33,912 bases of DNA from a virus. The DNA is taken from the IMG/VR virus record IMGVR_UViG_3300005613_003639, positions 1-33,912 of that record, one strand, 5' to 3'. The notes under the pieces are model-generated. The model saw only the letters and a program-made list of their open reading frames with translations. It did not search any database and had not been told where the DNA came from. Shown one piece after another: positions 22,491 to 30,023 of the stretch. Made by a program: the position numbers and the translations under genes. How positions within the stretch are numbered: the first letter of the stretch is position 1; every line of letters starts with the position of its first letter.

Positions 22491-22561
22491 TATACCCTTA
22501 TATACCTTTCTAAAAGATCTCCTTGTATACTCGGTCTCAGGCCGGTTAAAATTGATTTTTA
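22491..22561 (-). repeat. 71-bp dispersed repeat, copy 2
   Basis: 70 of 71 bases equal to 2123-2193. It fills the leader between the promoter at 22587-22615 and the helicase ATG at 22482. The AAGGAGATC in it lies too far from the ATG to be that gene's ribosome site, so another function is likely. Confidence 0.9.
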
Positions 22562-22586
22562 AATGGAATTTATATCCTATATTTTC

Positions 22587-22615
22587 ATTATATATTATAA
22601 AAGCCTTTTTATTAG
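22587..22615 (-). promoter_or_regulatory. phage promoter, CTAATA-N17-TATAAT
   Basis: CTAATA at 22615-22610 and TATAAT at 22592-22587 (minus strand), spaced 17. It starts 9 bases after the stop of the replisome-organiser gene. Transcripts would begin with roughly 95 bases of leader that include the 71-bp repeat, then the helicase gene. Confidence 0.72.
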
Positions 22616-22623
22616 AAAAATAT

Positions 22624-24009
22624 TTAATATTCCGGTTCGCAATCAAAAAGATTTGCTCTTGCTGAATGGTCAATCTGTATATTAAGTGGACCACTTCTTG
22701 ATCTAAAATAATTCATCTTCTTCAACCAATGATAAAATTTATTTCCCGACTTCTCAGATAAGGAGTAACACATCAATCCTGGGTAATGGTCTCCATTATT
22801 ACTAATTCCTTTTACGAACTCTATGAAGATAGGAAGGAATTGGATTACATTCCTATTCTCAGAGGGGTGTAAATTGAAACGATCTAAATGGGTATTCCAG
22901 AACTCAGTTAATAAAATAGAAGTTTTTCTGAATGAATTTTCATCTATTGAGGTAATCTTTATATCTTCAATTTTGTCTAAATAAAGATGTTTTATTTGCT
23001 TTGTGAGTTCGGGATATTTATCTTTGCCTAATTTCATTAAATGAGACAGATCATCTTTGAGGCATTCTTCAAACCAGGATTTGATATTTTCCATACCTGA
23101 TATTTTTTTGGTATTAGTAAAATTATCAAATTTTAGAAATCGATTTAACCCAACCTTGAATGGTGATCGATCTTCTAACTTAGAATAAGGATCATCTAAT
23201 AGTTTTTTATAAGTATCAATTGATTTGATAAGATCAGACTTGTTATGATGACGTAAGGTTTTGTTGAGGAGTTCTAATGCTTCGTCTCTGGCTTTAGATT
23301 TTCTATGAACTATAATATTTTGATCCTGCCAATACTGAAATAAGGATTGAACATCTTCTGGATAATCAGATAAGTTGTCATCTTTATAAATAGGTTGAGG
23401 CCTGTCTTTTGGTTTTGAAATAGTATTACTTTTTATTTTTATTGTTCTTGTAAGTCCCTTTTTAGTAGTTTCGGAAGAAACTATAGAATTATTTATAATT
23501 CTATCATTATGTTTAATATTCTTACCATTATATATTATTATACCTGGATCTTCCATTTCTGGCATAGCCACATCTGGGTTTTCCATATGTGGCTTTTCCA
23601 TCTTTTCTAATTGAGCTTCTGGGATTTCAATTCCAATTTGTTCTAAAGCTTGTTTTTGATTTTCAATATTAAATTTCCAAGGTAAATCAGTATAAGCCCA
23701 AAAAGAACCTCTCCAAGTTTTTGTTCTATTATCTCGATACTTTATTCGTAATAGGTATCCATGTTTTTCTAATTCAGAAATACCAGAACGAATAGCATCC
23801 TCACCTTCTTTCATCATTTGTTTAATAGTAGTAATATAAGATTTCCAACCTTCTTTATTTGATAGTAGAAGACAGATTAAAGCTTTTGCTTTACCAGTAA
23901 TCTTAGGATTTCTTAATAGTTTATTTGGTACTTGAGTAAACCCTCTTGTTAAACTGCAGTTGATTGCATCAGATACATCTATTTCGACAGGTTTTTTTAG
24001 CTTTCTCAT
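22624..24009 (-). CDS. replisome organiser / winged-helix replication initiator
   Basis: 461 residues. Residues 18-115 form the winged helix found at the front of phage replication initiators and DnaD-like organisers: FTQVPNKLLRNPKITGKAKA, then TTIKQMMKEGEDAIRSGISE and LEKHGYLLRI, the wing ending in WAYTDLP. A linker rich in Met, Pro and Asn follows, then a helical C-terminal half with no recognisable motif. It would bind the origin and recruit the DnaB-like helicase encoded next. It sits directly after the structured non-coding region, a candidate origin. Confidence 0.72.
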   Translation of the reverse strand: MRKLKKPVEIDVSDAINCSLTRGFTQVPNKLLRNPKITGKAKALICLLLSNKEGWKSYITTIKQMMKEGEDAIRSGISELEKHGYLLRIKYRDNRTKTWRGSFWAYTDLPWKFNIENQKQALEQIGIEIPEAQLEKMEKPHMENPDVAMPEMEDPGIIIYNGKNIKHNDRIINNSIVSSETTKKGLTRTIKIKSNTISKPKDRPQPIYKDDNLSDYPEDVQSLFQYWQDQNIIVHRKSKARDEALELLNKTLRHHNKSDLIKSIDTYKKLLDDPYSKLEDRSPFKVGLNRFLKFDNFTNTKKISGMENIKSWFEECLKDDLSHLMKLGKDKYPELTKQIKHLYLDKIEDIKITSIDENSFRKTSILLTEFWNTHLDRFNLHPSENRNVIQFLPIFIEFVKGISNNGDHYPGLMCYSLSEKSGNKFYHWLKKMNYFRSRSGPLNIQIDHSARANLFDCEPEY

Positions 24010-24029
24010 TTAATGATTCTCCTTTTGTA

Positions 24030-24173
24030 TTAAACACCATGAAATTTTTCATGATATCCTTGACAAATACAAATCAAATCTTCTTTCTAGTAAATATGCT
24101 CAAGTCCATGTCTATCATAGTTTTTATGGTGGGTGTTTAATAAAGATTCCCCTCCTTTATTCCTTGCCAAACA
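24030..24173 (-). pseudogene. HNH endonuclease remnant with in-frame TAG
   Basis: An open stretch without a start codon encodes LLNTHHKNYDRHGLEHIY, a TAG (24087-24089), then KEDLICICQGYHEKFHGV and TAA. This matches the C-terminal HNH core of homing and phage endonucleases (L-x-x-HH-x-x-Y...ED-L-x-x-x-C...CHEKFHG) with the second zinc-type cysteine changed to tyrosine. No complete gene is present on either side. A decayed homing endonuclease is the best reading. Confidence 0.6.
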
Positions 24174-24184
24174 TCATAAATAAA

Positions 24185-24367
24185 AAAATCCCTTATTATC
24201 TTAAAGGAAGGTAGAATTATAAACATAATATGAAAGGTCAAGATGGTTGTTGGGTGCCAATCTTGATTTCTACCTTCCTTTAAAACAACAAAGGATTTTA
24301 GTTAAAGCAAATACATTATAAAACCTTTCCCATTATATTTATAAATTCAAGAAGTCTCACCCAACAA
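24185..24367 (-). ncRNA. structured RNA candidate with pseudoknot pairing
   Basis: Nested helices on the minus strand: P1, 24299-24290 with 24194-24185 (10 bp, one G-U); P2, 24283-24268 with 24216-24201 (16 bp, perfect); P3, 24266-24260 with 24244-24238 (7 bp) with a 15-base loop. Ten loop bases (24256-24247) are complementary to 24367-24358 at the 5' side, so a pseudoknot or long-range pair is possible. An A-T-rich promoter-like TATATTATATAT lies just upstream, and P1 runs into seven T residues, like a terminator. It is between primase and initiator genes. It could be a small RNA, an RNA leader or an origin structure. No known RNA family is recognised. The rest of 24010-24407 holds only the HNH remnant. 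Confidence 0.65.
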
Positions 24368-24407
24368 TTTATATATAATATATATTTTAAAAAATTAAAA
24401 GGGTTTT

Positions 24408-25301
24408 TTAAAATATTTTTTTCCTTAGATATTTCAATACTTTATTAGGTAGGGTATCAGGGTCCAACTCCTTCTTAGAATTATAATCAACAAATTCTAC
24501 ATGAGGAGCTAAACCAGATAGTTGAACTGCTAATTTCTTCCCTTCTACCATGGCATCTGAGTCGAGTAGTACCAAAATCGACTTAATCCCTTTCCTGTGG
24601 ATTAAAAGTTTCTGCTCATCAGTAGCAGTTTTCCCCATAAGAGCACAGCAACCATCACCAATTCTCCATACATCAGTAATTCCTTCAACCAAGATTATTT
24701 TATCTTTTACAGTATCAATATTATATAAAGTCTTGGATGGATCTATTATGGCTTCATCTATTACCTGGTGTTTATATTTGGGGATTTGTTTTCCAGTAAC
24801 ATCAAGGCTGGAGAAAGTGACCAATCTGTTATTGAGATAGAATGGAATAATCAATCTGAATTTATATTTACCAGAGATCCCGCTGTATCTAAGATTGTAT
24901 TTGTTGATAATAAAACTAGGATTAAAGTTTCTTTTTTTAAGGTAATTCTCGGCTTTTTTTGGTATGTTTTTCGTAACGCTTTTAGGGTAGATAATTTTTT
25001 TGATTAAGGGATGTTCTTTTTTTTCTGGTATTTCATCTTCTTTTTGGTAAAAGTCGAAAATATTTTTTGCTTGCCTCCAGGAACATTTATCAATCTCTTC
25101 TATGAGTTTTGTTATATATCCCGACTCACCACAGATATAACAGTTGAATGCCAATCCTTCTGGATTTATACCCAGATGATTTGAAGGGTCTGGACACGAA
25201 GGAAAAACGCAGTTGATATTTGTCCACCCAGCTGTTACATTTTTCCCTTTCGTCCAGAATTCTATTTCTCTGTCTTCTAAGTAAGATATTATATCAAACA
25301 T
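24408..25301 (-). CDS. DNA primase, CHC2 zinc finger plus TOPRIM (DnaG-like)
   Basis: 297 residues from the ATG at 25301; a GTG at 25313 is in frame without a clear site. The zinc finger is CVFPSCPDPSNHLG...FNCYICGESG at about 30-57, a C-x5-C...H...C-x2-C pattern. The TOPRIM fold shows ILVEGITDVWRIGDG at about 200 and LVLLDSDAM at about 245, giving the Glu and Asp-x-Asp metal ligands. The length is short for bacterial DnaG; the helicase-binding C-terminal domain is absent, as often in phages. It makes RNA primers for the polymerase and partners the DnaB-like helicase nearby. Confidence 0.9.
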   Translation of the reverse strand: MFDIISYLEDREIEFWTKGKNVTAGWTNINCVFPSCPDPSNHLGINPEGLAFNCYICGESGYITKLIEEIDKCSWRQAKNIFDFYQKEDEIPEKKEHPLIKKIIYPKSVTKNIPKKAENYLKKRNFNPSFIINKYNLRYSGISGKYKFRLIIPFYLNNRLVTFSSLDVTGKQIPKYKHQVIDEAIIDPSKTLYNIDTVKDKIILVEGITDVWRIGDGCCALMGKTATDEQKLLIHRKGIKSILVLLDSDAMVEGKKLAVQLSGLAPHVEFVDYNSKKELDPDTLPNKVLKYLRKKIF

Positions 25302-25314
25302 TATAGAACCCACT

Positions 25315-25560
25315 TTAATATTTAAGAATTAACCATTGTTTATCAACTTTAACTTTTAGGGCCCCATCAGTTTCGATAATGTATTGGTAATATGGACCCA
25401 TTTTGTTTATAGCCTTTTCTATCTTCTCAATATCTTCTTGATTAACTAAATCCTCTATTGAACAATTATTCTCTTGAACATAAGCAGGTTTATTGTACCA
25501 ATTCATGAACAATACAAATGAAATTAATATCCAAATTACAATGATTAGAATGATTTTCAT
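25315..25560 (-). CDS. membrane-anchored small protein, 81 aa
   Basis: The first 20 residues (IILIIVIWILISFVLFM) form one membrane helix or uncleaved signal anchor. The rest is soluble and charged. ATG at 25560 follows GGGAGATTAAT. It is one base from the primase gene region. Function unknown. Confidence 0.65.
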   Translation of the reverse strand: MKIILIIVIWILISFVLFMNWYNKPAYVQENNCSIEDLVNQEDIEKIEKAINKMGPYYQYIIETDGALKVKVDKQWLILKY

Positions 25561-25570
25561 ATTAATCTCC

Positions 25571-25723
25571 CTATATTTTATAAGGCATTAGTACACCAGC
25601 TAATTTAGAACCGGAATAAATATAAGCGTGTCCTTCATTATCATAAGCTTTTATACTAAAATCTGGTATCCATTTTTGGAAAAATAGGACGAATTCAAAG
25701 TATAGTTTAATTCTTAGATCCAT
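25571..25723 (-). CDS. small protein, 50 aa
   Basis: A 50-codon frame with a strong start (AAAAGGAGGAAAATAAATG) ending in TAG at 25571. The peptide is aromatic-rich at its front (LYFEFVLFFQKWIPDF) and ends YSGSKLAGVLMPYKI. No family recognised. It lies 10 bases before the membrane-anchored gene. Confidence 0.6.
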   Translation of the reverse strand: MDLRIKLYFEFVLFFQKWIPDFSIKAYDNEGHAYIYSGSKLAGVLMPYKI

Positions 25724-25779
25724 TTATTTTCCTCCTTTTTTAAAGAACTTGATGTAATTACTCTTCTTGTGTTACGGTT

Positions 25780-26112
25780 TCATTCTATAGTCTGGATTGT
25801 CATCTGATAATAAAATTTATCTTCTTGGATGTTCTTTTTATGCGGCCATGTTTTTTTCTGCCAGTCAAGCAAATCGCTCAGTTTTGTATCTGGGGCAATC
25901 TGTTTTATGTATGTATTCCATTCATAATCATAAGGCGAACATTGTTCCGAAACTCTTACGACTGCCGCAAATTTCATCATATTTTTTAGTGGGACACTCT
26001 CTTTTTTGTTTTTAGGATCACATATACTTACCCCCGTTTCAAAAATTTCGTCTGCTCCTGTTAATTCTTCTTGTTCTTCATATTTCATTTCAAAAATTTC
26101 AGAGTATTTCAT
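25780..26112 (-). CDS. hypothetical protein, 110 aa
   Basis: 110 residues from the ATG at 26112, which has GGGAGAAGGGGGTAGA directly upstream; a longer in-frame start at 26157 has none. The N-terminus is acidic (KYEEQEELTGADE) and the C-terminus aromatic. Family not recognised. Confidence 0.6.
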   Translation of the reverse strand: MKYSEIFEMKYEEQEELTGADEIFETGVSICDPKNKKESVPLKNMMKFAAVVRVSEQCSPYDYEWNTYIKQIAPDTKLSDLLDWQKKTWPHKKNIQEDKFYYQMTIQTIE

Positions 26113-26113
26113 T

Positions 26114-26206
26114 CTACCCCCTTCTCCCAGTGGTATCATTAAACTGTTCACCCGCAAACTTTAATTCGGTATCTTCATAGTCGTTACAGACTATCCAATC
26201 TCCCAT
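26114..26206 (-). CDS. possible 30-residue protein
   Basis: ATG at 26206 opens 30 codons ending in TAG that overlaps the Shine-Dalgarno region of the next gene. The peptide is acidic (CNDYEDTELKFAGEQ). There is no ribosome site before the ATG, which lies at one arm of an inverted repeat. It may be a coupled micro-gene or chance. Confidence 0.3.
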   Translation of the reverse strand: MGDWIVCNDYEDTELKFAGEQFNDTTGRRG

Positions 26207-26228
26207 ATATATTGACAAATCAATATAT
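26207..26228. repeat. 9-bp inverted repeat, operator-like
   Basis: ATATATTGA and TCAATATAT, perfect, separated by CAAA. It lies in the gap before the genes at 25780-26206 and after the UvsW-like gene. It could be a protein-binding site or a weak hairpin. Confidence 0.5.
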
Positions 26229-26258
26229 TACGTAAGATTTTTGATATAATCTTTCCTA

Positions 26259-27662
26259 TTATAACCAACCATTCTTGACATACATTTGCAATCTTTCTAT
26301 AGTATGAGAACTTAAATAGGTATAAGGATCTAAAAAATCAATTATTTCTGCGCAATCCTTTCCTTCTATTTTTGTTAAAGAACGACCTACAGATTGAAGG
26401 GTTTGTATTTCACTCTTTCCTCCAAGGGCGTTAATCACACATCCTAAGCTGGGCAGATTGATACCCTCACGCCAGACAGAAGTGCTGATCACCGCTTTTA
26501 ATTTTTTCTTGATAAAAGCATTCTTTACGGATAATCTGGTGCCTGTATCGGTTTCCCCTCTGACAAATTCAATATCTATACCAAAGATTCTCTTTGCTAA
26601 TTCTTGAATATTTAAACCATGTTGGATTTCTTTGACCATTATTAGTACGGTTATGCCTTGTTTGATTCGGTCTTTTGTTAGTTTAGCTATTAATTTGTTT
26701 CTAATTCTATTATGAACAACTCCATGTTCATAGAGGTCCTTATACTTTCTGTACTGGGAAATGCTCATTTTATATGGTACAGGAATTAATTCAATTTTTG
26801 GCTTCATAGTTATCTCCAGTTCAACAGATTCCTGCGGGGTCATTTCCCCTATCACAGGGCCTATTAGCCCTTCCAAGGATAGAATTTTTTCCTTTTCTGT
26901 GGGCAAGGTTGCGGTAAACCCGAGTTTTATTGGAGACAGATTATGACTTAACACCATCCCATACTGCCCATCTACAACTTGACGATTTGAATTCCAGCCA
27001 CCAGTACAGTGATGAGCCTCGTCAGTTATAGTCATGTCAAAATAATCGCAGTAATCTTCAACTTTAAATTTTGAAAAGGTTTGGATAGTACTCACCACAA
27101 TCCCACTTCCTTGCCAATCTTTAACACCCCGACCAAGTTTAACTATGTCTTTGAAATTAAATTTTTTAAGTTCTTCAACAGTTTGATCTATAATATCTAA
27201 AGTGTCACAGAGAAAAAGGACTTTTGCTTTTGGAAACATAGACATAAAGCCTAAAGCTACTACAGTCTTTCCGAATCTTGTAGGAGCAAAAATAACCCCT
27301 CTTTTATGCTCATAACAATTCTGAATTAATTGCTTTTGATCAGGTCTGAAAATAATTTTATCTAAACGCGGGGGGTTTGTTACTAGCAAATTATCCCGTT
27401 TGGAATATTCAGAATACTGTTCAGAATACTGCACAGAAACCTTGATTCTATTTGCATCTAGATGCGTTAAAACTCTTGGTAAAAGACCCGTAAGAAACCT
27501 GCCCGATCCTTTATGAATAAAATAAGCGGATTTTGTTACAGATACTTTTCTATACTGTCTTTTCTTCCAGAATGTCTTCTGATATTTTAAACAAGGGACA
27601 ATATAAGGGATGAGCTTCTTATCAGCTCGACAAATAATACTATCTATTACCTCAATATTCAT
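26259..27662 (-). CDS. UvsW-like SF2 helicase
   Basis: 467 residues from the ATG at 27662, which overlaps the stop of the gene upstream as ATGA and has AAAAAGG before it. Helicase motifs in order: I GVIFAPTRFGKTVVA at about 125, Ia/Ib KVLFLCDTLD and VVSTIQTF, II MTITDEAHHC (DEAH), III LGFTATLP, then a RecA-like second domain with VISTSVWREGINLP and VI QTLQSVGRSL. The N-terminal 100 residues form an accessory domain like those of phage UvsW/RES_III enzymes. The likely work is unwinding R-loops and recombination intermediates, which changes origin use in T4-type phages. Confidence 0.85.
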   Translation of the reverse strand: MNIEVIDSIICRADKKLIPYIVPCLKYQKTFWKKRQYRKVSVTKSAYFIHKGSGRFLTGLLPRVLTHLDANRIKVSVQYSEQYSEYSKRDNLLVTNPPRLDKIIFRPDQKQLIQNCYEHKRGVIFAPTRFGKTVVALGFMSMFPKAKVLFLCDTLDIIDQTVEELKKFNFKDIVKLGRGVKDWQGSGIVVSTIQTFSKFKVEDYCDYFDMTITDEAHHCTGGWNSNRQVVDGQYGMVLSHNLSPIKLGFTATLPTEKEKILSLEGLIGPVIGEMTPQESVELEITMKPKIELIPVPYKMSISQYRKYKDLYEHGVVHNRIRNKLIAKLTKDRIKQGITVLIMVKEIQHGLNIQELAKRIFGIDIEFVRGETDTGTRLSVKNAFIKKKLKAVISTSVWREGINLPSLGCVINALGGKSEIQTLQSVGRSLTKIEGKDCAEIIDFLDPYTYLSSHTIERLQMYVKNGWL

Positions 27663-27910
27663 CTTGATAACCTTTTTGGCAATGTTCGCTTTAACTTGGT
27701 AAGTTTTTTGGGAGGCCATTCTTTTCGTGGATCAGGAAATAGATGTTCAGCATTATAGGATTTCTCCCCGAAGGTTTCCCTCATCTTTTTCATGATAAAG
27801 AAATTACAAAGGGCTTTGTCGAAGTCTGTAGGTTTTTCAGTCTTCTCTATAGAGTAGAATGGGTTTGATACATTTTTATTATCACTTTTAATTTTTATAT
27901 TCCTTGTCAT
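27659..27910 (-). CDS. hypothetical basic protein, 83 aa
   Basis: 83 residues, lysine- and arginine-rich at both ends (NIKIKSDNKN; WPPKKLTKLKRTLPKRLSR). It is first after the promoter at 27969-27998 and is coupled to the UvsW-like gene. Family not recognised. Confidence 0.6.
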   Translation of the reverse strand: MTRNIKIKSDNKNVSNPFYSIEKTEKPTDFDKALCNFFIMKKMRETFGEKSYNAEHLFPDPRKEWPPKKLTKLKRTLPKRLSR

Positions 27911-27928
27911 AATTAATATACCCTCCTA

Positions 27929-28019
27929 TTTATTAGTATTTTTTAAAAGCAGAACTCTTTTTTTTATTATTATATAATATTTTTTGCCTTTTTATTAGTA
28001 TTTTTTAAAAGCAGAACTC
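27929..28019 (-). repeat. 29-bp direct repeat pair flanking a promoter
   Basis: 27929-27957 and 27991-28019 are identical over 29 bases. Each contains the CTAATA box and, in the upstream copy, the last codons and stop of the 140-aa gene. Only the copy at 27991 has a TATAAT at the right spacing. Confidence 0.9.
27969..27998 (-). promoter_or_regulatory. phage promoter, CTAATA-N18-TATAAT
   Basis: CTAATA at 27998-27993 and TATAAT at 27974-27969 on the minus strand, 18 apart. It serves the gene at 27659-27910 and the UvsW-like helicase after it. Confidence 0.75.
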
Positions 28020-28427
28020 CTTTATCTCTTGTTGAACTCTCAACCATGTCTGATTATTCCAACCAAAGAATTTTTGAAAGAACCCTCGAATAATGTTTTT
28101 ATCTTGAAGTCGTTTTTCTAATGCCGGATGAAATTTGTTTTTATCGTTTTTGTTATAGATTTGTTTTAGTTTGTATTTACTAGTTCGGAATTTCAAGTAG
28201 CTACTACTATTATTCTTGGCAAATAGCACGAACTTCATGGGTCTTTCGGTAACAATTTCTACTACCTCCCTTGCTTCCGGTGATAGTTTTCTATAGAGAT
28301 CCTTTCTGATAATTAGATCTTCTGTAGATCGGTCTGGATCAATTAGGGTTATAGATGATATTTCTATATAGCTATCTTTGTCCATTGCGTTTATGGCGGC
28401 TATTAGGTTATGTCCCAATGTTTTCAT
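28005..28427 (-). CDS. hypothetical protein, 140 aa
   Basis: 140 residues. The middle has a helical, basic look (LYRKLSPEAREVVEIVTERP) and the C-terminus is aromatic (FFQKFFGWNNQTWLRVQQEI). ATG at 28427 follows AAGGAGACAATA. Its last codons lie in a 29-bp direct repeat. I do not recognise it. Confidence 0.6.
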   Translation of the reverse strand: MKTLGHNLIAAINAMDKDSYIEISSITLIDPDRSTEDLIIRKDLYRKLSPEAREVVEIVTERPMKFVLFAKNNSSSYLKFRTSKYKLKQIYNKNDKNKFHPALEKRLQDKNIIRGFFQKFFGWNNQTWLRVQQEIKEFCF

Positions 28428-28446
28428 TATTGTCTCCTTATTTCAA

Positions 28447-28581
28447 TTAAATTAGCCGAAAGGTTTCCATGATAACTTTGAGAATGATACTATTACCAAG
28501 AAGAGTTTTTATTATCTCGTATAGAATAGAGGCCATAATCAGAAAATCAAATATGATAAGGGATATAAAATTTTTAAGCAT
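28447..28581 (-). CDS. 44-residue membrane micro-protein
   Basis: ATG at 28581 follows GGGGGAGGAAAA and overlaps the end of the gene upstream. The peptide has a hydrophobic helix (LKNFISLIIFDFLIMASILY) and a second less hydrophobic segment. A single-pass membrane peptide is predicted. Function unknown. Confidence 0.5.
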   Translation of the reverse strand: MLKNFISLIIFDFLIMASILYEIIKTLLGNSIILKVIMETFRLI

Positions 28582-28936
28582 TTTTCCTCCCCCACCATTT
28601 TCTTGCCACTTTTTTGGCGTAGTTATCGACTGAACAATCTTTGCTGTATAATTCTTTTACCTTTTTTATACAACTAAGTTCTTTTACCTTTTTTCTGATG
28701 AATCGTTTTTGATCTTTATCCAACATTTTCTTTTCTCCTTTCTTGATGATTTTGTCTAGTCGGGGGGTTAAGTTCGCTTCTCTGAATAATACAGATCGCC
28801 CAACTGTAGGATTAAATCTCACACATTTAATCCTTAGTGGACACCATAGACACCCCATAAATCCGAGGTTATGATCCCCGAATTCATGGAGTGGTTCAAG
28901 TAAACAATCAAGATTTTTATTGGTTAATATAGTCAT
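28574..28936 (-). CDS. cysteine-containing small protein, 120 aa, with C-terminal KKVARKWWG motif
   Basis: 120 residues from the ATG at 28936, which has GAGGGATTCTGCA upstream; a TTG at 28951 is less likely. Near the front is GCLWCPLRIKC, a possible metal site. The last third is strongly basic and ends AKKVARKWWGRKNA, like the end of the 59-aa protein at 19784-19963. Function unknown. Confidence 0.6.
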   Translation of the reverse strand: MTILTNKNLDCLLEPLHEFGDHNLGFMGCLWCPLRIKCVRFNPTVGRSVLFREANLTPRLDKIIKKGEKKMLDKDQKRFIRKKVKELSCIKKVKELYSKDCSVDNYAKKVARKWWGRKNA

Positions 28937-29612
28937 TGCAGAATCCCTCAAGTTTATTACTATAATGGGAAATGGTGAATAAAGAACTATTTCTCATTAA
29001 TCGGGTTACTCCTCCATGAAAGGTATATAAGGAAGGGGCCTCGTTGAGACAAGCCTCTTTATCATGGCATTTTATAAATTGATTAAATTTAGTTGTAGGA
29101 ATAACCCCTTTTTTCATAGCATTGAATGTTAGGACTTTGAACTCTTCCCTATGCAAAGAATATTTCTTCAGATTGGTTTGCCATTTAGTGAGTCTTTCTA
29201 GTTTTTCTGTAATAGAATTAACCCCTCTAACAGAAAGAATTGAAAGCTCTTCCAAATTGACTCCGGACGTATGCCTTCTAAACTCGATAAATTCTCCAGA
29301 GAATACCATGTTAGAACAAACTATAATGTTTGTACCAGCACATATCCCAATAGAAAAGTCTTTACACATAGAATTTCTAAACCCCAACATCCATAAACCA
29401 CCATTGAATTTTTGGTTCAGATGCCAGGTACCAAATACATTTAATCCATTCCGTTGAAGGGAATAATACCTATCGATTACTTCTAGCCCGGCATTTTTCA
29501 CAGCCACCCCCAAAGCATCGATAACTTTACCGTGACTTACTGGATGCCATGATTTGGTAAATTTGGGCTCAGGGACTATTCTTACAGTAGATTCGGTTGT
29601 TCTTGTTTTCAT
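28917..29612 (-). CDS. DUF932-like protein
   Basis: 231 residues. HPVSHGKVIDALGVAVKN, then MLGFRNSMCKDFSIGICAG and NIIVCSNMVFSGEF match the order of conserved segments in DUF932 proteins found on phages, plasmids and integrated elements ('G-F-R-N-S...G...V-x-V-C-x-N-x-x-F'). The biochemical role of this family is not known. It is often near replication genes, as here. Confidence 0.7.
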   Translation of the reverse strand: MKTRTTESTVRIVPEPKFTKSWHPVSHGKVIDALGVAVKNAGLEVIDRYYSLQRNGLNVFGTWHLNQKFNGGLWMLGFRNSMCKDFSIGICAGTNIIVCSNMVFSGEFIEFRRHTSGVNLEELSILSVRGVNSITEKLERLTKWQTNLKKYSLHREEFKVLTFNAMKKGVIPTTKFNQFIKCHDKEACLNEAPSLYTFHGGVTRLMRNSSLFTISHYSNKLEGFCNDYINQ

Positions 29613-29624
29613 TTTCTTTCCTCC

Positions 29625-29825
29625 TTATTTTACTTTTCCAATGCTATAAGATGAACTAATATTTTTACCGGCTCGAATAGCTCCTCTTTTACCGAGGAAG
29701 TATAAAGTATCTTCCCTTTTAGGATTCTTGAATACCCTATATTTTTTACTTTTACCTGGGAGCTCTGTAAATCCTCTTTTTAGAAGCATCTGAGCACCTT
29801 TTTCTTGTTTGGATTCCTCTGACAT
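29625..29825 (-). CDS. hypothetical basic protein, 66 aa
   Basis: 66 residues with a compact basic pattern (KSKKYRVFKNPKREDTLYFL) that suggests a small winged or beta-rich nucleic-acid-binding protein. Its start overlaps the previous stop. Family not recognised. Confidence 0.55.
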   Translation of the reverse strand: MSEESKQEKGAQMLLKRGFTELPGKSKKYRVFKNPKREDTLYFLGKRGAIRAGKNISSSYSIGKVK

Positions 29826-30020
29826 TTATTTTTCCTCCTTACACTCTATTTCTTTTTTATAAGTGAAGATTTTTTCATACTGCTCTTCAGTTCCTTGCCA
29901 GATGAATTCTTGCCTTGTTATGGCATCGGTCAGAGTTAGGGCTACTATTGTTTTTCTTGGAACACCCGCATTACAAAAAGGGCATTGGCCTTTTTTAAAC
30001 TCATGGCAAAATTTTTTCAT
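29826..30020 (-). CDS. small zinc-finger-like protein, 64 aa
   Basis: 64 residues. The front holds CHEF and CPFCNAG, a possible C/H...CxxC metal site, then a beta segment (TIVALTLTDAITRQEFIWQG). It begins 4 bases after the helicase gene's stop. Function unknown. Confidence 0.55.
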   Translation of the reverse strand: MKKFCHEFKKGQCPFCNAGVPRKTIVALTLTDAITRQEFIWQGTEEQYEKIFTYKKEIECKEEK

Positions 30021-30023
30021 TGT

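Noticed and set aside
22467-22694. A 75-codon minus-strand frame across the helicase leader
   Set aside because: It overlaps a promoter, the 71-bp repeat and the ends of two real genes, and its sequence is not protein-like beyond low-complexity AT-rich codons.
19810-28620. 16-base identity CCCCACCATTTTCTTG between 19811-19830 and 28589-28606 regions
   Set aside because: It encodes the shared peptide ARKWWG in both proteins and is short. It probably reflects a common small motif and not a separate DNA element.
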